Positions 51,245-59,753 of a stretch of 59,873 bases of DNA are shown piece by piece. Position 1 is the stretch's first letter; each line of letters opens with the position of its first letter. Under the pieces are notes generated by a model. That model ran no database searches, was not told the DNA's origin, and was given only the letters and a program-made list of their open reading frames with translations. A program made the translations under genes and the position numbers. This stretch comes from Chloroflexota bacterium (GTDB lineage: Bacteria > Chloroflexota > Anaerolineae > Anaerolineales > Villigracilaceae): the NCBI GenBank assembly GCA_016866215.1, contig VGNE01000019.1, positions 1-59,873 on the forward strand, written 5' to 3'.

Positions 51245-52224
51245 ATCTGCCTCCTGATTTTATCAAAACCATCCAAAACGTATTTGGCGAAGAAGGCAGG
51301 GAGTGGCTGACTCAACTGCCTGATTTGATCGCACACGCATCAGAACAATGGGGACTGACGGAAATGCAATCTGTTCCAAACTTGTCGTATAACTTTGTGG
51401 CATTTGCAAAACGGGAGAATGTCACCCTGAGTGAAGCGAAGGGTCTTGCTCCCTCTTCGGGGACTTCGCAGGACGTAGTTCTTAAGATCGGTGTGCCAAA
51501 CAACGAATTGAAAAGTGAAATGGCGGCGCTGGGATTATTCAACGGGAATGGCGCATGTCAAATATTGGATTGCGACGAAGAGCGCGGCTTTTTCTTATTG
51601 GAAAGACTCAAGCCTGGGACGATGCTCGCTGAATTGGAGGATGACGATGAACGCACCCACATTGCCGCAGATGTGATGCAGAGGCTGTGGCGAAATTTGG
51701 AGTCAGGGAGTTTGCTCCCGAATATCCAACGGCAAACAGTTGAGCTTCATAAATTTGTTCGATTATCAGATTGGTTTGATGGGTTGAAAAATATCCGTCC
51801 GCATTTTGGCGGCGGAACGGGACCATTTCCAAAAAAACTTTTGGAAATGGTCGAATCTTTTCTGCCAGAGTTATTCGTAGACAAAAATGTGAAATTAATT
51901 CATGGGGATTTTCATCACTTCAATATACTGTTATCCGAGCGCGGCTGGCTGGCGATTGACCCGAAGGGAGTCATCGGGCCCGTGGGCTACGAGGTGGGGC
52001 CGCTCATGATCAACCCGTGGAACAGCATTTTGGACGGGAGCAACTTTCAGATTAGGGAAGAGAGGCGGGTGAGCATCCTCACGGAAAGATTGGGTTGGGA
52101 GCGGGAATACATCATTAACTGGGCAACTGCTCACGCCGTCCTCTCCGCATGGTGGGATTTTCAAGATGGGATGAATTGGGAATATTCGCTGAACTGCGCG
52201 CAAATACTTTCAGAGATTAAATGA
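51241..52224 (+). CDS. APH(6)/hydroxyurea-kinase-like phosphotransferase
   Basis: A 327-residue small-molecule kinase of the streptomycin 6-kinase/hydroxyurea-resistance family. The catalytic loop is LIHGDFHHFNIL and the metal Asp lies in AIDPKGVIGPVGYE. Translation appears to begin at a TTG that overlaps the stop codon of the upstream gene. Residues about 61-75 (VTLSEAKGLAPSSGTSQ) are encoded by a dispersed repeat inserted between the first two strands of the N-lobe, just before VVLKIGVP, which holds the ATP-binding lysine. Whether the enzyme stays active is unclear. Real resistance is not implied. Confidence 0.82.
   Translation: MNLPPDFIKTIQNVFGEEGREWLTQLPDLIAHASEQWGLTEMQSVPNLSYNFVAFAKRENVTLSEAKGLAPSSGTSQDVVLKIGVPNNELKSEMAALGLFNGNGACQILDCDEERGFFLLERLKPGTMLAELEDDDERTHIAADVMQRLWRNLESGSLLPNIQRQTVELHKFVRLSDWFDGLKNIRPHFGGGTGPFPKKLLEMVESFLPELFVDKNVKLIHGDFHHFNILLSERGWLAIDPKGVIGPVGYEVGPLMINPWNSILDGSNFQIREERRVSILTERLGWEREYIINWATAHAVLSAWWDFQDGMNWEYSLNCAQILSEIK
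51424..51470 (+). repeat. In-frame repeat in the phosphotransferase gene
   Basis: ACCCTGAGTGAAGCGAAGGGT forms a partial hairpin (ACCCT/AGGGT) followed by TCTTGCTCCCTCTTCGG. It belongs to the CCCTGAG...GAAGGG repeat group that is also read in frame in hom. Confidence 0.6.
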
Positions 52225-52256
52225 CACAACCTCCCGATCGGGAGGTTGTGCCATTT
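52219..52256. terminator. Bidirectional terminator
   Basis: A perfect 26-base palindrome (CACAACCTCCCGA and complement) with A- and T-rich flanks that extend the stem, between convergent genes. Confidence 0.85.
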
Positions 52257-52268
52257 AAAGTGAAAGAG

Positions 52269-52427
52269 TTATATTCCAAACAAGCCGAGCAGGGCGACCA
52301 CACCAACAACAAGGGCCAAGACTGCACCGACTTTCTTGAACATGTCAGTGTTCAAGGCGGGTACGAAAGCGGCTAAACCGTACCACAGGAAGAACAAAGC
52401 AAAACACCAAGCGCTAATTGTAGCCAT
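52269..52427 (-). CDS. Small two-helix membrane protein, 52 aa
   Basis: Starts MATISAWCFALFFLWYGLAA and ends in a second helix (VGAVLALVVGVVALLGLFGI). The two helices are joined by a short loop with DMFKK. AGGAG lies 10 bases before the ATG. A freestanding gene between two plus-strand units. No family recognised. Confidence 0.7.
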   Translation of the reverse strand: MATISAWCFALFFLWYGLAAFVPALNTDMFKKVGAVLALVVGVVALLGLFGI

Positions 52428-52533
52428 TTTACACTCTCCTAGAGGGTTAATTATGGGCTGGCCGAATTGTCAGCCTAAATAGGATAACCCTTGCCCAAAT
52501 AAAAGGTTGCGGAGTTGAAATAATCTAAAATGG

Positions 52534-52539
52534 TACAAT
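52534..52539 (+). promoter_or_regulatory. Candidate leaderless -10 box (ABC exporter)
   Basis: TACAAT ending six bases before the ATG, without a ribosome binding site. Confidence 0.4.
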
Positions 52540-52545
52540 TGTTCT

Positions 52546-54366
52546 ATGTCAGCCACTGAACTTCCAGCAGAATTTACATTACATCGCAGGAATAAATTTG
52601 ACCATTCCTCGGCTGTGCGCTGGGTGCTGTCACACACCCGTCCCTACTTGTGGATCGTGGTCATGATCTTTGTGGGAGCGATTGGAAATGCCGTGCTGGC
52701 TGTGTTCGTGCCGATGTTGACCGGTGACGCCTTCAACGCCATGCTGAAAAGTCCGCCCAATACATCGGTTTTACTGCCGCTCGCACTGACGATTGGAATA
52801 TCACAGATCGTGCGCGGCGTACTGCAACTGGGACGTAACTTTGGGGCGGAACTGATGGCCCAAAAAATGGAACGCGACATCCGCGACGAGTTGTATCTGT
52901 CATTGCTTGGTAAAAGTATGACCTTTCACAACTTGCAGCCCGTCGGCGATACGATGGCGCGCTCCACAAATGACGTGCGAGAAGTGAACTACATGTTCAG
53001 CCCCGGCGTCAACCTCGTGGTCGGTTCGTTCATGTTCATCCTGATGCCGATCTTTTTCGCGCCGCGTTATCACTTCTCGCTGATCCTTACACCGGTCATC
53101 TTCACCATTATTTATTTCATTGCTTTGGCGCGTTATCTGAAACAACTTTCGCCGATCACAGATGAAGTCCGCGCCACGTTCGGAAGGATGAACACACATC
53201 TTTCCGAATCGCTGGATGGGGTTGAGATCATGAAAGGCGCGGCCCAGGAAGGCGCCGAGGTGGAACGCTTTGTCATCAATGCGCGCGAAGTGCGAAATAT
53301 GTTCGTTTTACAGGGCGACCTTGAAGCGCGTTACATTGCCATGCTTTTGCTGGGACTCGCGTATGCAGGCGGACTCGTCCATGCGCTGATCCTGTACCGC
53401 AATGGACTGATTGATGTGGGCGCGGTCATCGCGTATTTTGGCATGTTGCAACTTTTGCAATTCCCAACTTTCACCTCCACCTGGGCCTATTCACAAATTT
53501 CGCTGGGGCTGTCCTCCGCCCGCCGAATTTTGGAACTCATCAACCGCGAAACAAAACTTGACCAAAACACCTCAGGCCGTACATCGGACATGCGCGGTGA
53601 AATTGAGTTTCGCGGCGTCTCGTTCCGCTACCCTCACCCCAACCCCTCTCCCAGCGGGCGAGGGGCGAGGGGTGAGGGAGAGGGACAGGACGATGGCGAA
53701 CTTATCTTGAAGGATATTTCATTCAAAGTAAAGCCCGGGCAAACAGTCGCCATCGTCGGACAAACCGGCGCGGGCAAAACCTCGCTCGCTAAATTGATCA
53801 ATCGCACCTACGATATTTCCTCGGGACAGGTCCTTGTGGATGGTGTGGACGTGCGCGAATGGAACCTGGCCTCCCTGCGTGGACAAATTTCAATCATCGA
53901 GCAGGATATCTTTTTGTTCTCGCGCTCGCTCAGCGACAACATCGCCTTCGGCAAACCTCGCGCAACCCAGGAGGAGATCATGTCTGCCTCCATTGCCGCG
54001 CAGGCTCATGATTTCATTCTCGATTTCGACCAAACCTACGCCACCACAGTCGGCGAACGTGGTGTGACCCTCTCCGGCGGACAGCGCCAGCGCATTGCAC
54101 TCGCGCGCGCCTTCCTGACCGATCCGCGCGTGCTGGTGCTGGATGACTCCACCTCCGCGATTGACTCAGCCACCGAAGATAAAATCCAGCGCGCCATCTC
54201 CAACGCCTCACGTGGACGCACCACCTTCATCATCACACACCGCCTCTCACAAATTAGATGGGCAGACCTGATCATCGTGCTTCGCAAAGGTCAAATCGCC
54301 GCCATCGGCGCACATGATGAATTGATGCAAACCTCCGAGGCATATTCGCGGATATTTAGAGAATAG
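52546..54366 (+). CDS. ABC exporter half-transporter A (degenerate ATPase site)
   Basis: A 606-residue type IV exporter half: six membrane helices (to about 330) and an ATPase domain. Walker A is GQTGAGKTS, the signature LSGGQRQR is canonical, but Walker B ends LVLDDSTSAID: Asp replaces the catalytic Glu. In heterodimeric exporters the partner carries the Glu, and the following gene does. A repeat-coded insert (about residues 363-380, PHPNPSPSGRGARGEGEG) follows the A-loop tyrosine of the ATPase domain. It exports lipid, drug or peptide; substrate unknown. Confidence 0.88.
   Translation: MSATELPAEFTLHRRNKFDHSSAVRWVLSHTRPYLWIVVMIFVGAIGNAVLAVFVPMLTGDAFNAMLKSPPNTSVLLPLALTIGISQIVRGVLQLGRNFGAELMAQKMERDIRDELYLSLLGKSMTFHNLQPVGDTMARSTNDVREVNYMFSPGVNLVVGSFMFILMPIFFAPRYHFSLILTPVIFTIIYFIALARYLKQLSPITDEVRATFGRMNTHLSESLDGVEIMKGAAQEGAEVERFVINAREVRNMFVLQGDLEARYIAMLLLGLAYAGGLVHALILYRNGLIDVGAVIAYFGMLQLLQFPTFTSTWAYSQISLGLSSARRILELINRETKLDQNTSGRTSDMRGEIEFRGVSFRYPHPNPSPSGRGARGEGEGQDDGELILKDISFKVKPGQTVAIVGQTGAGKTSLAKLINRTYDISSGQVLVDGVDVREWNLASLRGQISIIEQDIFLFSRSLSDNIAFGKPRATQEEIMSASIAAQAHDFILDFDQTYATTVGERGVTLSGGQRQRIALARAFLTDPRVLVLDDSTSAIDSATEDKIQRAISNASRGRTTFIITHRLSQIRWADLIIVLRKGQIAAIGAHDELMQTSEAYSRIFRE
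53631..53690. repeat. In-frame hairpin repeat in the ABC exporter gene
   Basis: CCCTCACCCCAACCCCTC with GAGGGGCGAGGGGTGAGGG forms a long hairpin. The same CCCTCACC/GGTGAGGG type occurs in the intergenic element at 7651. It is translated in frame after the A-loop codon. Confidence 0.75.
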
Positions 54367-54453
54367 AGAGGAGAGACCAGAGAACAGAAGCAAGGTGAAT
54401 GGCAGACAGGCCCGTCATTATTGTCCCTGTTCTCTAGTCACGAATAATTACCT

Positions 54454-56268
54454 ATGGCCTTCTTTGCCGGACTAAACGACGAAAAATATGACCGCCAGTA
54501 TGCAGACCGTGTGCTGGCGGGCCGCATGGTTAATTATTTCAGCACACAGATCAAACGACTTGTGTATGCCTCCGTTACCATCATCGTGCTGGCCTTCATC
54601 GGCGCGGCGCTGCCCATCGTCGTCAGCCGCATGGTGGATTTGATTCAGGCACAGCCAACCATCACCTCAATTGTGTGGGCTGGGGCGGCGCTCGTGTTCG
54701 TCGGAATCGGCTTGTGGGGGCTGAACTGGCTCAGGCGAAGTCTGATCGTTCGCGCCGTCGGGGATGTGGTGCTGGACATGCGCACGCGCGCCTTCCGCGC
54801 CGCTGCCGAGCATGACCTCTCGTTCTACGATCAATTCTCCTCGGGCAGAATCGTCTCGCGCATCACCTCCGATACAAATGACTTCGGTCAACTCGTGGTC
54901 ATCATTACGGATGTGGTGGCGCAAATGTTTCAGGCCGTCATCATTGCGGTGGTGCTCTTCCGTACGGAATGGCGGCTGGCTTTGCTGCTGATCGGATTCC
55001 TGCCGATCATCTTTGCGATTGCGGCCGGGTTTCGCGCCATGGCGCGGCGAGTCTCCAAACGCGGTATGAAGGCCATGTCGGACGTGAATGCCGCCATCAA
55101 GGAAACCATCAGCGGTATTTCGATTGCGAAAAATTTTCGGCAGGAAGAAAGCATTTTTAAATCCTTTGATGAATCAAACCAGCAGTCCTATCACGTCAAC
55201 GTCCAGCGTGGTTTCGTCCTTTCGCTGGTCTTCCCGGTGCTCAATGCCGTTGGCGGCATCTTTGTTGGCGTGCTGGTGTATGTCGGCGGCATGAGCGCGG
55301 CAAAGGGCATGGTCAGCATTGGCGCCTGGTATCTCTTCATCATGAGCCTCGACCAGTTCTTCTTCCCCGTTTTGAATCTCACTTCGTTTTGGGCGCAGAT
55401 CCAGGGCGGGCTTTCCGCCGCAGAACGAGTCTTCGCCTTGATCGATGCCGACCCGAACGTGATCCAAAATGAAAAACAGGATGTGCCGCGACTCAAAGGT
55501 GAAATTAACTTTGAACATCTGTATTTCCGTTATTCGGATAAGGAAGCGGTTCTGACGGACTTCAACCTGCTCATACAACCCGGGGAGAATCTTGCATTGG
55601 TGGGACATACCGGCGCGGGCAAATCATCCATTGCAAAGTTGATCGCGCGCTTCTACGAATATCAACAAGGACGCCTGCTCGTGGACGGGCGTGACCTGCG
55701 TACTTTTGACTTAACCCAATATCGCAGGCAACTCGGCATTGTTTCACAAGTCCCATTCTTGTTTTCAGGCTCAGTGATGGACAATATCCGCTACGCCGCG
55801 CCCGGCGTCCCTGAGGAGGAGATGCGCAAACTCGCCAGGAGAATTGGGGACGGCGAGTGGCTCGAAACCCTGCCAGACGGCCTGCATACCGAAGTGGGCG
55901 AGCGCGGCAATCGGCTTTCGATGGGACAACGTCAGCTCGTGGCATTGATGCGTGTGCTGGTTCAAAACCCCGCCATCTTTATCCTCGATGAAGCCACCGC
56001 CAGCGTTGATCCATTCACTGAATGGCAAATTCAACAGGCATTGAACTTGATCCTGAAGAACACCACCAGTATTTTGATCGCGCACCGCCTTTCCACTGTC
56101 AAAGCCGCGGACCGCATCGTTGTCATGCAAAAAGGCACCATTATCGAAGAAGGCAGTCACGCTGGTTTGTTAAATCAAAACGGACACTATGCCGAGTTGT
56201 ACAACACCTATTTCAGGCATCAATCCCTTGCCTATGTGGAACAGATAAAGGAAATGGTTGGAAAATAA
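54454..56268 (+). CDS. ABC exporter half-transporter B (catalytic Glu)
   Basis: A 604-residue partner of the preceding protein, with six membrane helices and an ATPase domain. Walker A is GHTGAGKSS and Walker B FILDEATASVD with the catalytic Glu; the signature is altered to LSMGQRQ. Together with the LSGGQ of the partner this gives one complete and one degenerate ATP site, the pattern of heterodimeric exporters such as TM287/288. Eighty-seven bases separate the two genes, long for coupling, and hold remnants of an ordinary repeat. Confidence 0.88.
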   Translation: MAFFAGLNDEKYDRQYADRVLAGRMVNYFSTQIKRLVYASVTIIVLAFIGAALPIVVSRMVDLIQAQPTITSIVWAGAALVFVGIGLWGLNWLRRSLIVRAVGDVVLDMRTRAFRAAAEHDLSFYDQFSSGRIVSRITSDTNDFGQLVVIITDVVAQMFQAVIIAVVLFRTEWRLALLLIGFLPIIFAIAAGFRAMARRVSKRGMKAMSDVNAAIKETISGISIAKNFRQEESIFKSFDESNQQSYHVNVQRGFVLSLVFPVLNAVGGIFVGVLVYVGGMSAAKGMVSIGAWYLFIMSLDQFFFPVLNLTSFWAQIQGGLSAAERVFALIDADPNVIQNEKQDVPRLKGEINFEHLYFRYSDKEAVLTDFNLLIQPGENLALVGHTGAGKSSIAKLIARFYEYQQGRLLVDGRDLRTFDLTQYRRQLGIVSQVPFLFSGSVMDNIRYAAPGVPEEEMRKLARRIGDGEWLETLPDGLHTEVGERGNRLSMGQRQLVALMRVLVQNPAIFILDEATASVDPFTEWQIQQALNLILKNTTSILIAHRLSTVKAADRIVVMQKGTIIEEGSHAGLLNQNGHYAELYNTYFRHQSLAYVEQIKEMVGK

Positions 56269-56306
56269 AAATTCGCCCGATGGCTGAAAATCCATTGGGC
56301 GAATTT
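56269..56306. terminator. Bidirectional terminator
   Basis: A 15-bp stem AAATTCGCCCGATGG (one T-G position) with an 8-base loop and flanking A- and T-runs, between the exporter and the TrkA-like genes. Confidence 0.88.
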
Positions 56307-56313
56307 ATTTCGG

Positions 56314-56994
56314 CTACAGCACAGATCGGTCAGGCGGTTCGAGTAACCTTGCCAATTCCTTTGCGCCTTCGCTGTTTGTAACTGCCAGTACCTCGTCGCC
56401 TTCTTCGAGTGTCGTCGTTCCGCGCGGCAGGTTAATCTGTCCATGGCGGATGATGGCGGCGATCACGCACTGATCGGGCAAACCCAAATCCTTGAGCTGC
56501 ACGCCCACTGCCTTCGCGCCGGTGGGAACCTTCTCCTCCACCACCGCGTAACGTCCGCGGCGCAGTTTTAGCAGGGTCATCATATCGCCGAGGGACATTT
56601 CCTCTTGAATGAGGTGTGCCATCACATCCGCTTGATTGATGGTTTCATCGACATGGAAGTTCTGGTCAAATAACCACGCATTGCGCGGATTATTGATGCG
56701 GGCCACTGTGCGCCGGGTCTTGAACATCGTGCGCGCCAAATAACATAAGACGAGGTTGGCGGCATCATCGCTGGTGCAAGCCACGATCACGTTCGCTTTT
56801 TCCAACCCGGCCAGTTTCAAGACAGCAGGATCGGTCGCCTGTCCTTCGTAGATCACTTCGGTGGGGAGTTCATGATGCAGGCGGCCAAGCAATTCACGCC
56901 GATGCTCGATCAACCGCACCTGATAATTTTGTGCCAGTAGCTGTGAGGCAAGTTGAGCGCCGGTCCGCCCGCCGCCTGCAATAAATACATACAT
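56314..56994 (-). CDS. TrkA/RCK-type regulator 1
   Basis: A 226-residue protein: NAD-binding Rossmann domain (IAGGGRTGAQLASQLL ... LIEHRREL) and a C-terminal TrkA-C domain (GVQLKDLGLPDQCVIAAI). Such proteins gate K+ transporters in response to nucleotides. One base after the preceding TrkA-like gene's stop codon, so co-transcribed. Last of three genes with a KimA-like permease. Confidence 0.88.
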   Translation of the reverse strand: MYVFIAGGGRTGAQLASQLLAQNYQVRLIEHRRELLGRLHHELPTEVIYEGQATDPAVLKLAGLEKANVIVACTSDDAANLVLCYLARTMFKTRRTVARINNPRNAWLFDQNFHVDETINQADVMAHLIQEEMSLGDMMTLLKLRRGRYAVVEEKVPTGAKAVGVQLKDLGLPDQCVIAAIIRHGQINLPRGTTTLEEGDEVLAVTNSEGAKELARLLEPPDRSVL

Positions 56995-56995
56995 A

Positions 56996-57661
56996 TTAAG
57001 CCTCCTGGGCTTCCTGCATCTTTGCGCGCAGGGCTGTTACGCCATCAAGAGTTGCGCTTACCGTGAGCACATCGCCGTTCTTGAGCTTTGAATCGGGTTT
57101 TGGTAATTCCGCGCGGCCGGCACGGGTCAATGCAACGCAGACGATATCTTTACAGCTATCCAACAAACTTGAAACGTTCATTCCATCCCATTTGGGGGAG
57201 ATAAACATCTCATACACTTCCACTTCGCCATTACCAGCAGAAAACGCTGCGCGGAAGGATGGATCAATTAGCAATTCCTGCACACGTTCCGCGCCCCAGG
57301 CCGTGGAGCTGACCAACTGCAATCCGAAAGCTTCAAGCATCTCACGCATGGCTGGATCATAATTGCGGACAATGACCTGCTTCACATTAGGATAATGTAC
57401 ACGGATGGAATGCCCGATCACAGCATTCATGGTATCTGAATTGGTGACGACGGCAACGCCATCGGCTTTGTCAATACCGGCACGGGAGAATGTGTCAGAG
57501 GAGAGAATTTCTCCTTCAACGGTACGTCCCCGAAAGTCCGGGTGGAGGCGATTGAAAGATTTCTGGTCATTATCCACAACAACCACTTGATGTCCATTCT
57601 TAAATAATCGGAAGGAGAGTTCTGCTCCAACCCTCCCGCATCCTACAACGATGAAATTCAT
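56996..57661 (-). CDS. TrkA/RCK-type regulator 2
   Basis: A 221-residue protein of the same type: IVVGCGRVGAELSFRL, VVVDNDQKSF and the Asp/Asn-containing VVTNSDTMN, then a TrkA-C domain ending TVSATLDGVTAL. It is only distantly similar to its neighbour, so this is not a recent duplication. Twelve bases after the permease stop codon. The two probably form a heteromeric gating ring. Confidence 0.88.
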   Translation of the reverse strand: MNFIVVGCGRVGAELSFRLFKNGHQVVVVDNDQKSFNRLHPDFRGRTVEGEILSSDTFSRAGIDKADGVAVVTNSDTMNAVIGHSIRVHYPNVKQVIVRNYDPAMREMLEAFGLQLVSSTAWGAERVQELLIDPSFRAAFSAGNGEVEVYEMFISPKWDGMNVSSLLDSCKDIVCVALTRAGRAELPKPDSKLKNGDVLTVSATLDGVTALRAKMQEAQEA

Positions 57662-57673
57662 ATCAAAAACTCC

Positions 57674-59635
57674 TTAATGCCCGCCATCTTCATGGACGTG
57701 ATAGGGCACATTTGTGATCACGATATCATGTAAATGCTTTAACTGACTGCGTAATATTTCCGCCGTATTGGTGTGCAAGGCGGCAGTCATGCGGTTGCCT
57801 GAAATGAATTCAGGCACCACAATCGTGATGGTCTCGCCGGGCTGACGCTGCGCCGCGATATCAGCAATGTATGCGAGGATCGGTTCGATGAAGAGGCGGT
57901 AGGGTGAATCCAACATCACCAGTCGGACGCCTTCGCCCCAGGTTTCCCATTTCTGGCGCACCTTTTCGGCATCATCCGGTTCAATAACGACATGTACAGC
58001 CGTTATATCATCTGACAACATGCGCGCATAACGAAGCGCGGCAAGGGCGCCTTGATGCACGCCGCTGACTGGCATGATGACACGGTGGCGGATGGTATGA
58101 GGAGGGATGACCCCAAAGTTATCGAGCGAAAGTTTTTGGGCAAGGTTCCTGTAATGACAATGGATCTGCCAGAACATGCCAACGAGGAGCGGGATGAGGA
58201 TCAAAACCAGATAAGCACCATCGTGAAACTTTGTGACTGCAAAAACCATCATCACAACGGCAGTACATATTGCGCCAAAGCCATTAATGAACATTTTGAT
58301 ATGCCAACTCTTCTTATAATGAAGCACAGAACCGCGTTCTCTTTTTTCCTCCCCGGTTTTTAGTTTCCCAATCTTTCGCCAGCGCAATGCCATGCCGCCC
58401 TGCGAAAGCGTGAATGAGAGGAAGACGCCAATTGCGTACAAGGGTATCAATCGGCTGACACTGGCATTGAACAACACGATCAACATTGATGCAATCAAAG
58501 CCAGTGTGATAATACCGCGCGAATACACCAAACGGCTGCCGCGATATGCCAACTGGCGCGGCAGAAAACCATCTTTTGCCACAAGCGCGCCCAGACGGGG
58601 AAAATCAGCAAAGGCCGTATTTGCCGCCATAATCAGAATAATAGTCGTTGCGGATATGAGGAGCAGGTACAAAGTTCCGCGCATATCAAATACTGTGCGA
58701 GCGATTTGTGAAATAACCGTTTCAGTTTCCGAAGGAACGGCATGAATATGGCGGGCGATATACGAAATGCCAAGAAAGAATGAACTCAGAATCACAGCCA
58801 TCCAGATCAAAGTAATCCCTGCATTCTTACTGCGAGGTTCCTTGAATGCCGTGATGCCGTTTGAAATTGCCTCAATCCCTGTCAGAGCGGCTGTGCCGCT
58901 GGAAAAGGCATGCAGCAAAAGAAAAGGCGTAATTGCCATCAATACTCCGTGCGCCTCGAACTCAGGCGGGTCAATCACTGTCCCCAACGATCCAGATACA
59001 ACCCGCCAGAGCCCAATTGCAAGGGTAACGAACATCATGATTACAAAGAAATAAGTTGGAATCGAAAACGCCGCCCCGGACTCCTTCACCCCCCGCAAAT
59101 TAATGAGCATAATAAAAAATATGAAGGCCACTGCAATTGGCGCACGATATGGATGTAGTTGGGGAAAAGCAGAGGCAAGCTGTGCCACGCCTGCTGCAAT
59201 GGACACTGAGACCGTAAGTATGTAGTCTGTCAAAAGAGCCGCGCCTGCAATCAATGCTGGAAACTCTCCGAGATTATCCCGCGCCACAATGTATGCACCG
59301 CCGCCGCCAGGATATGCGTGGATGGTTTGCTCATACGAGATGGTAACAATTGTCAGTAGGATCACAATGGCAATCGAAATTGGAAACACATAACCAAAAG
59401 CCATTGTCCCGGCGGCAGCCAGAATGACAAGGATTTCCTGCGTGGCATAGGCAGTGGAAGAAAGCGCGTCTGAGGCAAATACAGCCAGCCCGACTCTTTT
59501 CCCAATGGTTTGATGCGGGGCATCGGCTGTGGATAATGGACGCCCGATCAGCCACGAGCGCCAGCTTTCTCGAGGCAGATAATCCGTCGTACGTTCAATA
59601 ATGGCTGTTTGTGAATTGTCTTCTTGATCGATCAT
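57674..59635 (-). CDS. KimA-like APC-family permease
   Basis: A 653-residue transporter with about 12 membrane helices and a C-terminal cytoplasmic domain of about 150 residues with a universal-stress-like look (RHRVIMPVSGVHQGALAALR). ASDALSSTAYATQEILV and EQTIHAYPGGGGAYIVARDN are the segments shared with the K+ importer KimA and related KUP/APC permeases. Two TrkA-like genes follow in the same operon, so potassium is the best guess. The start was set at MIDQEDNSQT; a TATAAT box lies about 50 bases upstream. A TTG 20 codons earlier would overlap this box. Confidence 0.82.
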   Translation of the reverse strand: MIDQEDNSQTAIIERTTDYLPRESWRSWLIGRPLSTADAPHQTIGKRVGLAVFASDALSSTAYATQEILVILAAAGTMAFGYVFPISIAIVILLTIVTISYEQTIHAYPGGGGAYIVARDNLGEFPALIAGAALLTDYILTVSVSIAAGVAQLASAFPQLHPYRAPIAVAFIFFIMLINLRGVKESGAAFSIPTYFFVIMMFVTLAIGLWRVVSGSLGTVIDPPEFEAHGVLMAITPFLLLHAFSSGTAALTGIEAISNGITAFKEPRSKNAGITLIWMAVILSSFFLGISYIARHIHAVPSETETVISQIARTVFDMRGTLYLLLISATTIILIMAANTAFADFPRLGALVAKDGFLPRQLAYRGSRLVYSRGIITLALIASMLIVLFNASVSRLIPLYAIGVFLSFTLSQGGMALRWRKIGKLKTGEEKRERGSVLHYKKSWHIKMFINGFGAICTAVVMMVFAVTKFHDGAYLVLILIPLLVGMFWQIHCHYRNLAQKLSLDNFGVIPPHTIRHRVIMPVSGVHQGALAALRYARMLSDDITAVHVVIEPDDAEKVRQKWETWGEGVRLVMLDSPYRLFIEPILAYIADIAAQRQPGETITIVVPEFISGNRMTAALHTNTAEILRSQLKHLHDIVITNVPYHVHEDGGH

Positions 59636-59683
59636 ATTTACCAACTTGCGAAAAATTTCCCCTTCCTTAGAGGACAAGGACGG

Positions 59684-59689
59684 ATTATA
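59684..59689 (-). promoter_or_regulatory. Candidate -10 box of the permease operon
   Basis: TATAAT on the minus strand upstream of the chosen ATG. No clear -35 box. Confidence 0.35.
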
Positions 59690-59753
59690 GTACAAATCTG
59701 CTTTTTAGTTGTGCTATGAATGCTATAGAACTATTCTGTATAATATACTCACC

